47,242 nucleotides of DNA. It comes from Halorientalis regularis (GTDB taxonomy: Archaea > Halobacteriota > Halobacteria > Halobacteriales > Haloarculaceae). A program made the position numbers and the translations under genes. The stretch covers positions 1 through 47,242 of the forward strand of contig NZ_JALJCL010000020.1 in assembly GCF_023698535.1 (NCBI RefSeq). The letters are read 5' to 3'. Within the stretch, counting starts at the first letter, position 1, and the number at the start of each line of letters is the position of its first letter. The notes under the pieces are model-generated. The model was not told the DNA's origin and did not search any database. It saw only the letters and a list, made by a program, of their open reading frames with translations. Positions 1-7,766 of the stretch are shown here, one piece after another.

Positions 1-226
1 GAGCGGCTTGCACCAGTCCACCGTTGAAGCCGTCCGTGGCTTCTCGCACATCGTCGTAGGTCTCGTCATCCAGCGTGGTCTTGCTGGTGGTGACGTACTC
101 GCCTTGGAAAGCGTGGTCTACGACGTATTGAGCGCACCAGAGGAAGGTGTCTACGGTGTCTTCGAGGAGTGCGGCGTCGTCACTGTCTACATCGAGCGCA
201 ACGGGGACAGTACGCCGCACCTCCAT
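1..226 (-). CDS. tnpB: TnpB-type RNA-guided endonuclease/transposase-associated protein, N-terminal fragment
   Basis: The minus strand reads from an ATG at 226 without a stop to the window edge, giving 75 residues that begin [17 protein letters not shown] and include [17 protein letters not shown]. This matches what I know of the N-terminus of haloarchaeal IS200/IS605 (IS1341-type) TnpB proteins. The family is an OmegaRNA-guided nuclease that acts at the donor site of its element. The RuvC residues and zinc finger would lie beyond the window, so activity cannot be judged. No tnpA-like gene lies upstream, which suggests a tnpB-only element. A perfect 7-bp hairpin about 90 bases upstream fits the left end of such an element. 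The family call is confident; completeness is unknown. Confidence 0.85.
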   Translation of the reverse strand, partial: MEVRRTVPVALDVDSDDAALLEDTVDTFLWCAQYVVDHAFQGEYVTTSKTTLDDETYDDVREATDGFNGGLVQAA

Positions 227-598
227 ATCTTATATGTAGGACGGGTAATTCTTAAACATTTGGGAGTCGGCCTGCTACTGGAGCGTGGTTTGATTCCCAG
301 TTGTTGGCTTCATCCCACGGGTAAAGCCGTGGGTTTTCGCCTCGTGTTTTCTATAACCTGCTCGGGCTCGACGCCCTGTGCTGGGTCGTCGACTGTGGCG
401 TGGGGTCGCTGGGACGGTCCGGCTGCTCACACTCACGCCCGGTCGCTTGGTCTTGTCGCCGAGCCTGCCGAGAGCGGTCGCGTTGTCCGTCGGGACGAGG
501 CGGGGCTCGCCGCCAGCGACCGCTGATCGGTATCGACACGGCCGCGGCTGTCGGGACCGGCGGCGCGGAAAAGTGAGGTGAGCGAAACCCGGCGGTCG
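227..598. other. Gene-free stretch: TnpB element left end and spacer
   Basis: The first part (about 227-350) is AT-richer and holds the tnpB upstream region, with TATA-like ATATCTTATATG close to the start codon and the hairpin at 314-333. The rest (about 350-598) is GC-rich. The open frames there on both strands have no recognisable motif and overlap each other, and I see no gene in it. Confidence 0.5.
314..333 (-). repeat. Subterminal hairpin of the TnpB element
   Basis: CCCACGG, six bases of loop (GTAAAG), then CCGTGGG form a perfect 7-bp stem about 90 bases upstream of the tnpB start. IS200/IS605 elements carry imperfect subterminal hairpins near their ends, so this is probably the left-end hairpin. 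The exact cleavage site cannot be read from one copy. Confidence 0.55.
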
Positions 599-730
599 TT
601 ACTCGCCCGACACGGCCGGGAGCAGTTCCGGCGCGGCGTCGGCGGGTGCCGACGCAGCATCCTCGGCCGTGGCGGCGGATGCCGATGCGGTCCGTCGTCG
701 GTCCTCGCGAGCGGGTGAGTCCTCAGTCAT
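599..730 (-). CDS. Small 43-residue Ala-rich protein coupled to nirA
   Basis: An ATG at 730 overlaps the end of the nitrite reductase gene (ATGACTGA contains this start and the upstream TGA stop), and the frame runs 43 residues to TAA. The product is rich in Ala, Asp and Glu (MTEDSPAREDRRR at its start) with no membrane segment or cysteines. The overlapping start is the usual layout for translational coupling in this window. Function is unknown; it may be a small accessory protein of nitrite reduction or a fortuitous frame in GC-rich DNA. Confidence 0.4.
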   Translation of the reverse strand: MTEDSPAREDRRRTASASAATAEDAASAPADAAPELLPAVSGE

Positions 731-2486
731 CGGCCGAGAGGGGCGTTCCGTCGGGCGCGGTCGGCGCGGGACTCTCGCCGTCGTCGAAGGGGTACCACGA
801 CTGTTTCGCGTCGTGTAGCCAGGGGTCCTCGTAACTGGTCTCCTCGGGTTCGGCCAGCGTGACGAGGTTCTCCTGGCCGGTGGCGTCGACCCACTCGCGG
901 AAGGTCTGGCCCTCCTCGCGGAGCGCGGCGTAGGCCTCGACGAGGTTCTTGATCAGGCCTGGCACCTCGTCGGCGGGCACGCGCTGGCGCACCCAGTCGA
1001 CGAAACTGGGTTCCTCGCCGACGCCGCCGCCGACGCCCACGTCCATGGCCTCGACCATCTCGCCGTCCTTGCGGGCGCGCATCCCCTGGAGCCCGATGTC
1101 GGCGGTCATGGCCTGCCCGCAGTCGGCCGTGCAGCCCGAGTAGTGAATCTTGAGCCGGTCCACGTCGTCGGGCAGCTCGACGTTGTCACGGAGCCAGCGG
1201 AGCATCCGGGCGGTCCGGCCTTTCGTCTCGGTGAGCGCGATGGAGCAGAACTCCGTCCCGGTACAGGCCATCGCCCCCTGGACGAAGGGGTTCGGTTCGG
1301 GCGTGTGCGTGTCGAGCAACGGCTCGGCGAGCAGGTCGTCTAGGTCCTCGTCGGGCACGTCCATGATCAGCGGATTCTGCCGGCGGGTGAGCCGGACTTC
1401 ACCGCTGCCGTACTCGTCGGCGAGGTCGGCCAGCTCGATGGCTTCCTCGGCGGGGAGCCGCCCGACGGCGACCGACAGGCCGACGTAGTTCGTGCCGTCT
1501 TTCTGGTCGTAGACGCCGACGTGGTCGTGGGCCCCGCGCTCGGCGGGTTTGCCGGCGTTGTAGGTGTAGTCGCCGCGGAAGTCCGTGCCCGCGCGTTCGA
1601 GGTCGAAGTCCAGGCGCTCGGCCATCGCCTCGCGGATGTCCTCGGTCCCCCACTCGTCGACGAAGAAGCGCGCACGATTCTTCTGGCGGTTCTCGCGGTT
1701 GCCCTCCTCGTGGTAGAGTTCGACGAACGTCCGGACGGTCTCCTTGGCGTGTTCCGGCCGGACGAAGATGTCCAGCGGACGCGCCGGGCGGGGCTCGCGG
1801 CCGCCGAGCCCGCCGCCAACGCGGACGTTGAACCCCGTGACCTCCTCTCCGTCGATCAGCTTGTGGGCCGGTTCCAGCCCCACGTCGTTGATGGAGTCCT
1901 GGGCGCATCCCTGCCGACAGCCCGACACGGAGATGTTGAACTTCCGCGGCATGTTCGAGAGGGCGTCGTCGCCCCGGATGTCGTCCTGAATTTCGTCGAG
2001 CAGTTCGCGACTCTCGACGTACTCCTCGGCCTTGCCGGCGACCGGACAGCCCGAGATGTTGCGCATAGTGTCGCCGCCCGAGGAGCGGCTGGAGACGCCG
2101 ACGGCTTCCAGTTTCTCCCAGATCTCGGGTACGTCCTCCAGTTTGATCCAGTGGAGCTGGATCGACTGGCGGGTCGTGAAGTCGATCCACCCGTTCCCGA
2201 ACTCGGGGTTGTCGACGGGCCCTTTCGCGTAGTCGCGGGCGACCTCACCGATGGCCCGCAACTGCCCGGGTTCGAGGACCCCGCCGCAGTTGGTCAGTCG
2301 CATCATGAAGTAACTCTCCTGGCCCGACCGCTGGTGGAAGATGCCCCAGAACTTGAAGCGCGTGAACCACGCCTCGCGTTCGTCCTCGGGAATCGAATCC
2401 CACCCCTTCTCGGCGAACTCGAGGAGTTTCTCCCGTACCTCGTCGCCGTACAGCTCGTCTTTGATTCCTTCTTTCTTGTGTGGCAT
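723..2486 (-). CDS. nirA: Ferredoxin-dependent assimilatory nitrite reductase
   Basis: 587 residues; the nitrite/sulfite reductase family, which reduces nitrite to ammonium with six electrons from ferredoxin using siroheme and a 4Fe-4S cluster in the cytoplasm. Two ferredoxin-like half domains and two siroheme domains are visible. The cluster/siroheme cysteines sit near the C-terminal third as ACTGTEFC followed by HYSGCTADCGQ, the C-X5-C ... C-X3-C signature. The N-terminal half carries TRQSIQLHW and SGCRQGCAQD. The start is the first Met (MPHKKEG) after an AT-rich promoter region. Sulfite reductase is the main alternative, but the adjacent nitrate reductase, transporter and mobA-like genes favour nitrite (the NasD role in Haloferax mediterranei). 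Confidence 0.9.
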   Translation of the reverse strand: MPHKKEGIKDELYGDEVREKLLEFAEKGWDSIPEDEREAWFTRFKFWGIFHQRSGQESYFMMRLTNCGGVLEPGQLRAIGEVARDYAKGPVDNPEFGNGWIDFTTRQSIQLHWIKLEDVPEIWEKLEAVGVSSRSSGGDTMRNISGCPVAGKAEEYVESRELLDEIQDDIRGDDALSNMPRKFNISVSGCRQGCAQDSINDVGLEPAHKLIDGEEVTGFNVRVGGGLGGREPRPARPLDIFVRPEHAKETVRTFVELYHEEGNRENRQKNRARFFVDEWGTEDIREAMAERLDFDLERAGTDFRGDYTYNAGKPAERGAHDHVGVYDQKDGTNYVGLSVAVGRLPAEEAIELADLADEYGSGEVRLTRRQNPLIMDVPDEDLDDLLAEPLLDTHTPEPNPFVQGAMACTGTEFCSIALTETKGRTARMLRWLRDNVELPDDVDRLKIHYSGCTADCGQAMTADIGLQGMRARKDGEMVEAMDVGVGGGVGEEPSFVDWVRQRVPADEVPGLIKNLVEAYAALREEGQTFREWVDATGQENLVTLAEPEETSYEDPWLHDAKQSWYPFDDGESPAPTAPDGTPLSADD

Positions 2487-2820
2487 GGTCGATTAGTGAA
2501 TTACGTGTACGTCACGGTTTCTCTTGAATACCGAAACGAACTTCCAGCCGTTTACGTCATGATGATTCGGTTTTGTCCGTATAACACTAATCGTTGAACA
2601 TATACAGAAGTGAGGTGTTCGCCGGGACGATCGTCTACTTTATCATGACGGTAAGTGTGTTTAAGGACGTAAAGCGTGCAGAATCGAAGGATCTTGCTGG
2701 ACGAACAGTCGGTTATCTCGGCTAGCGGTTGCTTGTCGAGGCGTCGTGCCGGAATCGGAGGCGCGCGCGAGCGGCGGGGCTAGGGGAGCGTTTTTGTCCC
2801 GGGGCCGTGAGGCCACGGCC
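2487..2820. promoter_or_regulatory. Divergent intergenic region between nirA and a small acidic protein gene
   Basis: This 334-bp region is clearly AT-richer than its surroundings. It holds the nirA promoter on the minus strand, including a 19-bp motif shared with the nasA upstream region (2654-2672). On the plus strand GTTTTTG near 2790-2796 lies about 28 bases before the ATG at 2821, the usual spacing for a leaderless TATA box. No convincing ORF is present. Confidence 0.5.
2654..2672 (-). promoter_or_regulatory. Shared nas promoter motif, nirA copy
   Basis: AGTGTGTTTAAGGACGTAA on the plus strand differs at only two of 19 positions from 7608-7626 upstream of nasA. Read toward nirA it contains CCTTAAACA, a plausible BRE/TATA, which would give an mRNA leader of roughly 145 bases. 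It could be a promoter, a regulator site, or both. Confidence 0.45.
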
Positions 2821-3117
2821 ATGACCGACGACCGGGACCCGGAGAAGACACTGGAGGACTGGAAGGCGGAGATGCAGGCCGAACACGAGGCCCAGATCGC
2901 CGAGCCCGACCCGGACGCGGACCACCGGATCGAAGGTGTCACGCAGGTCAGCTATCGGGTGTACTTCGAGTACGACGCCCAGTCGGACACGCTGGAACGA
3001 GAGCGGCGCGAACAGGTCGACGACCTCGCGGACCCGGAGTTGCTCTCCTGTGCCTGTGGCGTGCGCGGGATGACGCGCGAGGAAGCCCGCGAACACGTCG
3101 CGGCGGCGACCGACTAG
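2821..3117 (+). CDS. Conserved acidic haloarchaeal protein, function unknown
   Basis: 98 residues from an ATG at 2821, chosen over the upstream in-frame extension because the extension is of different composition and the ATG sits about 28 bases after a T-rich TATA-like box. The protein is highly acidic and charged (EKTLEDWKAEMQAEHEAQ near the start) with a C-terminal SCACGVRGMTREEARE segment whose two cysteines could bind metal or form a disulfide. There are no membrane segments. The stop overlaps the convergent mobA-like stop in a CTAG. No function can be assigned. Confidence 0.7.
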   Translation: MTDDRDPEKTLEDWKAEMQAEHEAQIAEPDPDADHRIEGVTQVSYRVYFEYDAQSDTLERERREQVDDLADPELLSCACGVRGMTREEAREHVAAATD

Positions 3118-3731
3118 ACCGGATCGCCGGCGGCGTCGGATCGGTCGGCCGCACGTTCGAGGTCGAGGAACGCGTCCTCGTGGGCGTACTCGCGGACGGT
3201 CGGTTCGGGGACGACGACGGGGTCGAGCGCGTCGGCGACCGTCTGCAGGGACGCGCCGTCGCGGTCGACGACCGACTGGCAGGCGTCCCGGCCGCGGTCG
3301 ACGTGGTAGACGCCACAGTGGGGCTGGACACGGCCGTCGACGCGAGGGAAGACGGCGTCGATCCGCTCGACCCGCGCCCGGTTGTGGAGATACGACAGCA
3401 GCGTCGGATCCACGAAGGGCAGGGCACACGCGCAGACGACGGCGTACTCGGCGGCCGCCACGCGCAATCCGGTCCGGAGGCTGTATGCCGGCCCGCGGTC
3501 GGGGACGGGATCGACGGCGAACCGCAGGTCGTCGTCGGCGTCGTCGAGGACGCGCTCGACGGCCGGTCGCTGGTCGCGCCGGCAGTTGACGACGACGGCG
3601 TCCGCGACGGTTGCGAGACGGTCGGCGACGCGACGGACCGCCGGTGTCCCGTCGACGGTCGCGAGGGCGGTCCCGTCCTCGAACCGGGTCGAGCGACCGC
3701 CGGCGAGGACGACACCGGCAGTCCGACTCAT
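3114..3731 (-). CDS. MobA-like nucleotidyltransferase of the nitrate cluster (NasC-type)
   Basis: 205 residues with the N-terminal GVVLAGGRSTRF motif of the MobA family, which attaches GMP to molybdopterin to form the bis-MGD cofactor used by nitrate reductases. It is the last gene of the nasA-narK-small-ORF unit, two bases after the preceding stop. Haloferax mediterranei has a MobA-like gene (nasC) in the equivalent place. The protein is atypical: where MobA has a DK pair after the glycine loop, this one reads EDGTALATV, and the usual acidic residue before PF is absent (ACALPFVDP). It may therefore bind nucleotide without full catalytic activity, or be a divergent enzyme. Confidence 0.7.
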   Translation of the reverse strand: MSRTAGVVLAGGRSTRFEDGTALATVDGTPAVRRVADRLATVADAVVVNCRRDQRPAVERVLDDADDDLRFAVDPVPDRGPAYSLRTGLRVAAAEYAVVCACALPFVDPTLLSYLHNRARVERIDAVFPRVDGRVQPHCGVYHVDRGRDACQSVVDRDGASLQTVADALDPVVVPEPTVREYAHEDAFLDLERAADRSDAAGDPV

Positions 3732-3733
3732 CC

Positions 3734-3877
3734 TCAGGCGAGGAAGCCCGCCTGGCCCTGGAACGCCAGGTACAGCGAGAACATGGTCACCAGAATCGCG
3801 ATGACCATCTCCAGGTACAGCACGGCCTTCCCGTACTTGTACCAGTCACCAGCGGGTTCGCCTTCGTGTGCTCCCAT
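3734..3877 (-). CDS. 47-residue single-pass membrane protein in the nitrate operon
   Basis: The ATG at 3877 overlaps the narK stop (TGATG) and the frame ends two bases before the mobA-like start, so it is tightly embedded in the operon. The protein starts MGAHEGEPAGDWYKYGKA and then has one hydrophobic helix of about 20 residues (LEMVIAILVTMFSLYLAF) and a short polar tail. A predicted topology is N-terminus inside. It may be a small partner of the transporter or of membrane attachment of the reductase; I do not recognise a named family. Confidence 0.75.
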   Translation of the reverse strand: MGAHEGEPAGDWYKYGKAVLYLEMVIAILVTMFSLYLAFQGQAGFLA

Positions 3878-5214
3878 CAGTCGTCACCTCCTGGAGTGGG
3901 TTCGGTGGTGCCGAGCCAGCGCGACTCCGAGCCGATGCCGTGTTCGCGGGGGTCGTCGTCGTACCGCATCGCCCACACGAAGAAGGCGATAAATGGCAGG
4001 AAGAACACGACGGCGACCACCGCGTAGCCCGTGTGGATGTTGGGCAGGTAGCCGTAGACGATGGGGTAGACGATCCCACCGGCCGTGGAGATCCCGCCGA
4101 TGAAGCCCGAGGCCGTCCCGGGACGGTCCTTGAAGATGACGGGCACGATGGCGAACACGCCGCCGGTCCCGAAGCTCACGGTGATCCCGAAGACGGCCAG
4201 GATCACCACGGAGGCGGGCAGGATGCCCGCCAGCCCGATGAGCGTCAGGCCGATCATGGTCATCGTGATGAGGATCAGCGCGGTCATCAGCCAGTGGACC
4301 CGCGGCGAGTACTCCTGCTGATCGGAGATCACGGGGTAGGGGGTCCACCCCTTGCGCTGCCAGAGGTCGGACATGTAGCCCGAGAACGGTCTGAACAGGC
4401 TGGCGTTGAACGACTGGACGGCCGCGAAGGTCCCGGCGGCGGTCTGGATGGCTTCCGTGCTGTCGAAGCCGAGGTTCGCGATGGCGCTCCCGAAGCCCTC
4501 CGCGTAGTAGCCCGGAAGCCACGCGTTCATCGCGATCTCCAGGCCGAACGACATCGCGTAGGCCAGCATCAGCGCGATGGCGCTCCAGCGCGTCCAGACG
4601 AACATCGTGTCCTTGAATCCGGAGTTGTCCTTGGCGGCCTGGGCTTTCGCCCGGTTTTTCGCCGGCTCACCCCGCCACTTGTAGACGAACGCGATGAGCA
4701 GGGCGACGATCCCGAGGTGGACGAACGCGTCCGAGAAGTTCGTCCCGTAGATGCGGGGGAGCAACAGGGCCCCCACCCCGGCCCCGACGTTGCCGGTGCC
4801 GGCGTACAGCCCCTCCGCGGTGCCCATCTCGTGGTCCTCGAACCACTGGGCGACGTGCTGGATGCCGACGACGAAGCTGATCCCCGCCGAGGCGACGATC
4901 ATCCGCTCGACGAACAGCACCTCGAACGACCCGACGAGCGAGGGCATCCCCGAGAGGATGCTCACCGCGCCCGAGTAGGTCAGGATGATCGCGAAGACGT
5001 TGTGCGCGCCGAGGCGGTCGGCCGCCCACCCCGCCAGCACGCGGCCGGGTGGCGCGAGCCAGATCGCAGAGCTGGCAAGCAGTGCCAGTTGCTCGGTCGA
5101 GAGGCTGTAAAACGCCGCGATACTCGGACTGAACGCTGCCGTCGAGAACCACATCAGGAACGCCCAGAAGAAGGCGACCGTGGCGATCACGAGTTGCTCT
5201 ATCTTGTTCGTCAT
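3877..5214 (-). CDS. narK: Nitrate/nitrite transporter, NarK-type major facilitator
   Basis: 445 residues with about 12 hydrophobic helices, typical of MFS nitrate/nitrite porters. The first loop carries the MFS signature region (APPGRVLAGWAADRLGAH), and glycine-rich helices GTGNVGAGVGALLLPR and SFGTGGVFAIVPVIFK resemble the NarK nitrate signature segments. It imports nitrate for the reductase encoded immediately upstream, whose TGA overlaps this ATG. This corresponds to nasB of Haloferax mediterranei. Substrate choice between nitrate and nitrite, and uniport versus antiport, cannot be told from sequence. Confidence 0.88.
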   Translation of the reverse strand: MTNKIEQLVIATVAFFWAFLMWFSTAAFSPSIAAFYSLSTEQLALLASSAIWLAPPGRVLAGWAADRLGAHNVFAIILTYSGAVSILSGMPSLVGSFEVLFVERMIVASAGISFVVGIQHVAQWFEDHEMGTAEGLYAGTGNVGAGVGALLLPRIYGTNFSDAFVHLGIVALLIAFVYKWRGEPAKNRAKAQAAKDNSGFKDTMFVWTRWSAIALMLAYAMSFGLEIAMNAWLPGYYAEGFGSAIANLGFDSTEAIQTAAGTFAAVQSFNASLFRPFSGYMSDLWQRKGWTPYPVISDQQEYSPRVHWLMTALILITMTMIGLTLIGLAGILPASVVILAVFGITVSFGTGGVFAIVPVIFKDRPGTASGFIGGISTAGGIVYPIVYGYLPNIHTGYAVVAVVFFLPFIAFFVWAMRYDDDPREHGIGSESRWLGTTEPTPGGDD

Positions 5215-7412
5215 CGTGGCTCACCTCCGTCGGTGAGTTCGACCGGTTCGGGATCGGTCGCGCCCTCGCCGTCTCGCGGCTCGTCGCCGCTCGACCCGTC
5301 CACGGAACTCCGTTCCGCGCTCTCGTACGTCGCGAGCGACGGGTCCGCGACGACCCGGACCGCACACTGTTTGAGGTTCGGTTCGTCCGACCGGGGGTCC
5401 GTCGCCGGCACCGTCAGATCGTTGGTCGCCGGGTGGTGGATCGGGAGCCACACCAGCCCCTCCGGGACGGCCGGATCCGGATCGACCTGTGCAGTGATCG
5501 CGCCCCGCCTGGTCTCGAGCCGAGCGGTCGGCTCGCCGTCGAATTCCGCGGGGTCGGCGAGTTCGCTCGCGACCGTCTCGGGATTGATCCGGGCCGTGAC
5601 CGGCCCCAAGTCGTCGACCGACCGGGATCGGACGGCCGTGTTGTACCCGTCGGCCTCGCGAGCGGTCGTCAGCGTGAGAGGGTAGTCCTCGTCGGTCGGC
5701 TCCGGGAGCGGATCGGGGTCGGGCGGGTCCGAGAAGTTCGCCGTCCCCTCGGGGGTGGCGAACTGCCAGTCGTCCCCGTCGTCGGTGGACTCGTGGTATC
5801 GGTAGCCGCCCTCGGCGTCGGGTTCGGGAGCCGGCCAGCGGACGCCGAGTTCGTGGTCAAGCCGTTCGTAGGCGATACCCGAACAGTCCGCCTCGGTGCC
5901 CTCGGTCAGGGCGGCGAACTCGTCGAACATCGCGGACGGGTCGACCGGCGGTTCGGGCAAGAGGCCAGGGACCACCTCGTCGGCGATGGCCGCGATGATG
6001 TCGATGTCCTGCTGGACCGTCGGCGGCGTGTCCGAGGCCGGGCGGACCCGCGAGACCGTCCGTTCCATGTTCATCACGGTCCCCTCGGACTCGCCCCAGG
6101 TCGCGGCCGGCAGGACCACGTCGGCGAGTTCGGTCGTCTCGGTCCGGAAACTGTCCTGCACGACGAGGAAGGTGTCGTCCAGTTTCTCCGCGACCGCCGT
6201 CGCATCGGGCATCCCGGCGACGGGGTTGGTCGCGACGGCGTAGACCGCCTCGACGGGACCGTCGTCGATGGCGTCCATCGTCCCCACCGGACCCGGACCC
6301 ACGTCGTCGGGCAGTCGGCCGACGGGGACGCCCCACTCGTCGGCGATTTCCGACCTGTGGATCGGGTCGTCGAATGGCCGCTGGCCGGGCCAGGACCCCT
6401 TGCAGGAGACGACGCGGGTCCCCATCGAGTTCGCCTGCCCGGTCAGCGAGAACGGGCCGCTCCCGGGCTTTAGATTACCCGACGCGAGACACAGGTCGAT
6501 CAGCGCCCGTGCGGCGTCGGTGCCCCGGACGCTCTGGTTGATCCCCATGCCCCAGTAGATCAGCGTCCGGTCCTCGAAGGCCGCGGCCAGGTCCGCGACG
6601 GTTTCGGGCGTGACGCCCGCGTCGGCGGCCGCCGTCGCCGGATCGGGGAGGTCCGCGACCAGATCGTCGAACCCGTCGGTCGCTTCGTCGACGAACTCGC
6701 GGTCGACCGTGCCGCGGTCGACGATCTCGGCCAGCACCGCCCGGGCCAGCGCGAGGTCTTCGCCGGGGTCGAGCTGGACGTGTTCGTCGGCCGTCGTCGC
6801 CGTGTCGGTCTCGACGGGATCGACGACGATCATCCGGCTGTCGTCCTCGCCGGCGCTCTCGCGAATCCACCGGAACATGACGGGGTGGGCGATGGCCGGA
6901 TTGGCCCCCCAGACGACGTGGGTCTCGGCGTCGGGGATGTCGTCGTAGGTCGTCGGCGGCGCGTCGCTGCCGAACGCCTCGTAGTAGGCCGTGACGGCGC
7001 TGGCCATACACAGCGTCGTGTTGGCGTCGTAGTATCGGGTCCCGAAGCCGCCGCGGGCCAACTTGCCCAGCGCGTAGGCCGCCTCGTTGGTCTGTTGCCC
7101 GCTACCCAGCACTGCCACGGCGTCGCGGTCCCGGCGCAGCGCCGCGTCGAACCGCTCGGCGACGCGTTCCAGCGCGTCGGGCCACGAGGTCTCGACGAGT
7201 TCCCCGCCCTTGCGGACCAGCGGCTTCGAGAGCCACTGCCCGTCGGGATCGGCGCTCTCCTCGATGCCGCGCTGGCAGGCCAGCCCCCGGTTGACCGGGT
7301 GCTGTCCGTCGCCACGCACCACGTCGACCCCGTACCCCTCGTCGACCCCGAGCTGTTTGTGCCCACAGCCGACGGCACACCGCATACACGTGGTCGGTAC
7401 CCACTCGCTCAT
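5211..7412 (-). CDS. nasA: Assimilatory nitrate reductase, molybdopterin bis-MGD/4Fe-4S enzyme
   Basis: 733 residues. The start at 7412 places MSEWVPTTCMRCAVGCG at the N-terminus, with cysteines 9, 12, 16 and 46 forming the C-X2-C-X3-C-X29-C cluster motif of the NapA/NasA group. Cys135 in NTTLCMASAV fits the molybdenum ligand. The C-terminal part is the molydopterin dinucleotide-binding domain (PLTLTTAREADGYNTAVRSR). There is no twin-arginine signal, so it is cytoplasmic and assimilatory. The product nitrite is used by the NirA enzyme downstream. Formate dehydrogenase alpha subunit is a distant alternative, excluded by the NarK and NirA neighbours and by Cys rather than selenocysteine context. 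Confidence 0.9.
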   Translation of the reverse strand: MSEWVPTTCMRCAVGCGHKQLGVDEGYGVDVVRGDGQHPVNRGLACQRGIEESADPDGQWLSKPLVRKGGELVETSWPDALERVAERFDAALRRDRDAVAVLGSGQQTNEAAYALGKLARGGFGTRYYDANTTLCMASAVTAYYEAFGSDAPPTTYDDIPDAETHVVWGANPAIAHPVMFRWIRESAGEDDSRMIVVDPVETDTATTADEHVQLDPGEDLALARAVLAEIVDRGTVDREFVDEATDGFDDLVADLPDPATAAADAGVTPETVADLAAAFEDRTLIYWGMGINQSVRGTDAARALIDLCLASGNLKPGSGPFSLTGQANSMGTRVVSCKGSWPGQRPFDDPIHRSEIADEWGVPVGRLPDDVGPGPVGTMDAIDDGPVEAVYAVATNPVAGMPDATAVAEKLDDTFLVVQDSFRTETTELADVVLPAATWGESEGTVMNMERTVSRVRPASDTPPTVQQDIDIIAAIADEVVPGLLPEPPVDPSAMFDEFAALTEGTEADCSGIAYERLDHELGVRWPAPEPDAEGGYRYHESTDDGDDWQFATPEGTANFSDPPDPDPLPEPTDEDYPLTLTTAREADGYNTAVRSRSVDDLGPVTARINPETVASELADPAEFDGEPTARLETRRGAITAQVDPDPAVPEGLVWLPIHHPATNDLTVPATDPRSDEPNLKQCAVRVVADPSLATYESAERSSVDGSSGDEPRDGEGATDPEPVELTDGGEPR

Positions 7413-7501
7413 GCGTCGTAATCGTCGAAAGCGAGCCACTCACGTGACAGAAGTGGACGTTTGTTTCTTCTATCACCAACACCCTGATTGTTCGTCGTCA
7501 T
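7409..7501 (-). CDS. Possible 30-residue ORF coupled to nasA
   Basis: An ATG at 7501 opens a 30-codon frame (starting MTTNNQGVGDRRNKRP, ending EWLAFDDYDA) whose TGA overlaps the nasA ATG as ATGA. The overlap matches the coupling seen inside the operon. It could be a leader peptide or a small protein. The frame is also open further upstream, so the true start is uncertain. I do not recognise the sequence. Confidence 0.35.
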   Translation of the reverse strand: MTTNNQGVGDRRNKRPLLSREWLAFDDYDA

Positions 7502-7766
7502 TTCTTGTCGTTTACTACCTCTGTTTCCGCCGGTAAAACGCTGGCTAAAACAAAGCTGCAATTTTGCGCTCGAAACGTGGACAGTCGGCTGGTTTGCAAT
7601 AGAATATAGTCTGTTTAAGGACATAATTCCCCGGTTTGGCGGACGAGTATTCGACGTGCGTTCAGCCGATTCGGGTGGTCGTGGTGGGGGTTCGGTACCG
7701 GTCGTGCGCGCCCGCGCTCCGGGCGAGTGAGTCAGGTCTTTGGTGTGGGCGGGCCAAGGACGAGCC
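7502..7766. promoter_or_regulatory. Divergent nasA / hemL intergenic region
   Basis: The region is AT-rich by local standards and carries the second copy of the shared nas motif at 7608-7626 (AGTCTGTTTAAGGACATAA). On the plus strand GGTCTTTGG near 7734-7742 lies about 27-30 bases before the hemL ATG and could be its TATA box. No stable ORF beyond the nasA-coupled frame is convincing. Confidence 0.5.
7608..7626 (-). promoter_or_regulatory. Shared nas promoter motif, nasA copy
   Basis: This 19-bp sequence matches 2654-2672 at 17 positions. Read toward nasA it includes CCTTAAACA, and it lies about 200 bases before the nasA ATG, leaving room for a leader and the 30-residue ORF. The near-identical copy before the only other nas transcription unit suggests co-regulation. 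Confidence 0.45.

Noticed and set aside
1521-2597. Long plus-strand open frame of about 350 codons opposite nirA
   Set aside because: It mirrors the real gene on the other strand. High GC third positions keep antisense frames open in this genome. It has no motifs or promoter.
3868-5685. 605-codon open frame on the plus strand opposite narK and the nasA end
   Set aside because: It spans two real minus-strand genes with clear family motifs and is extremely His/Asp/Arg-rich, a typical antisense shadow.
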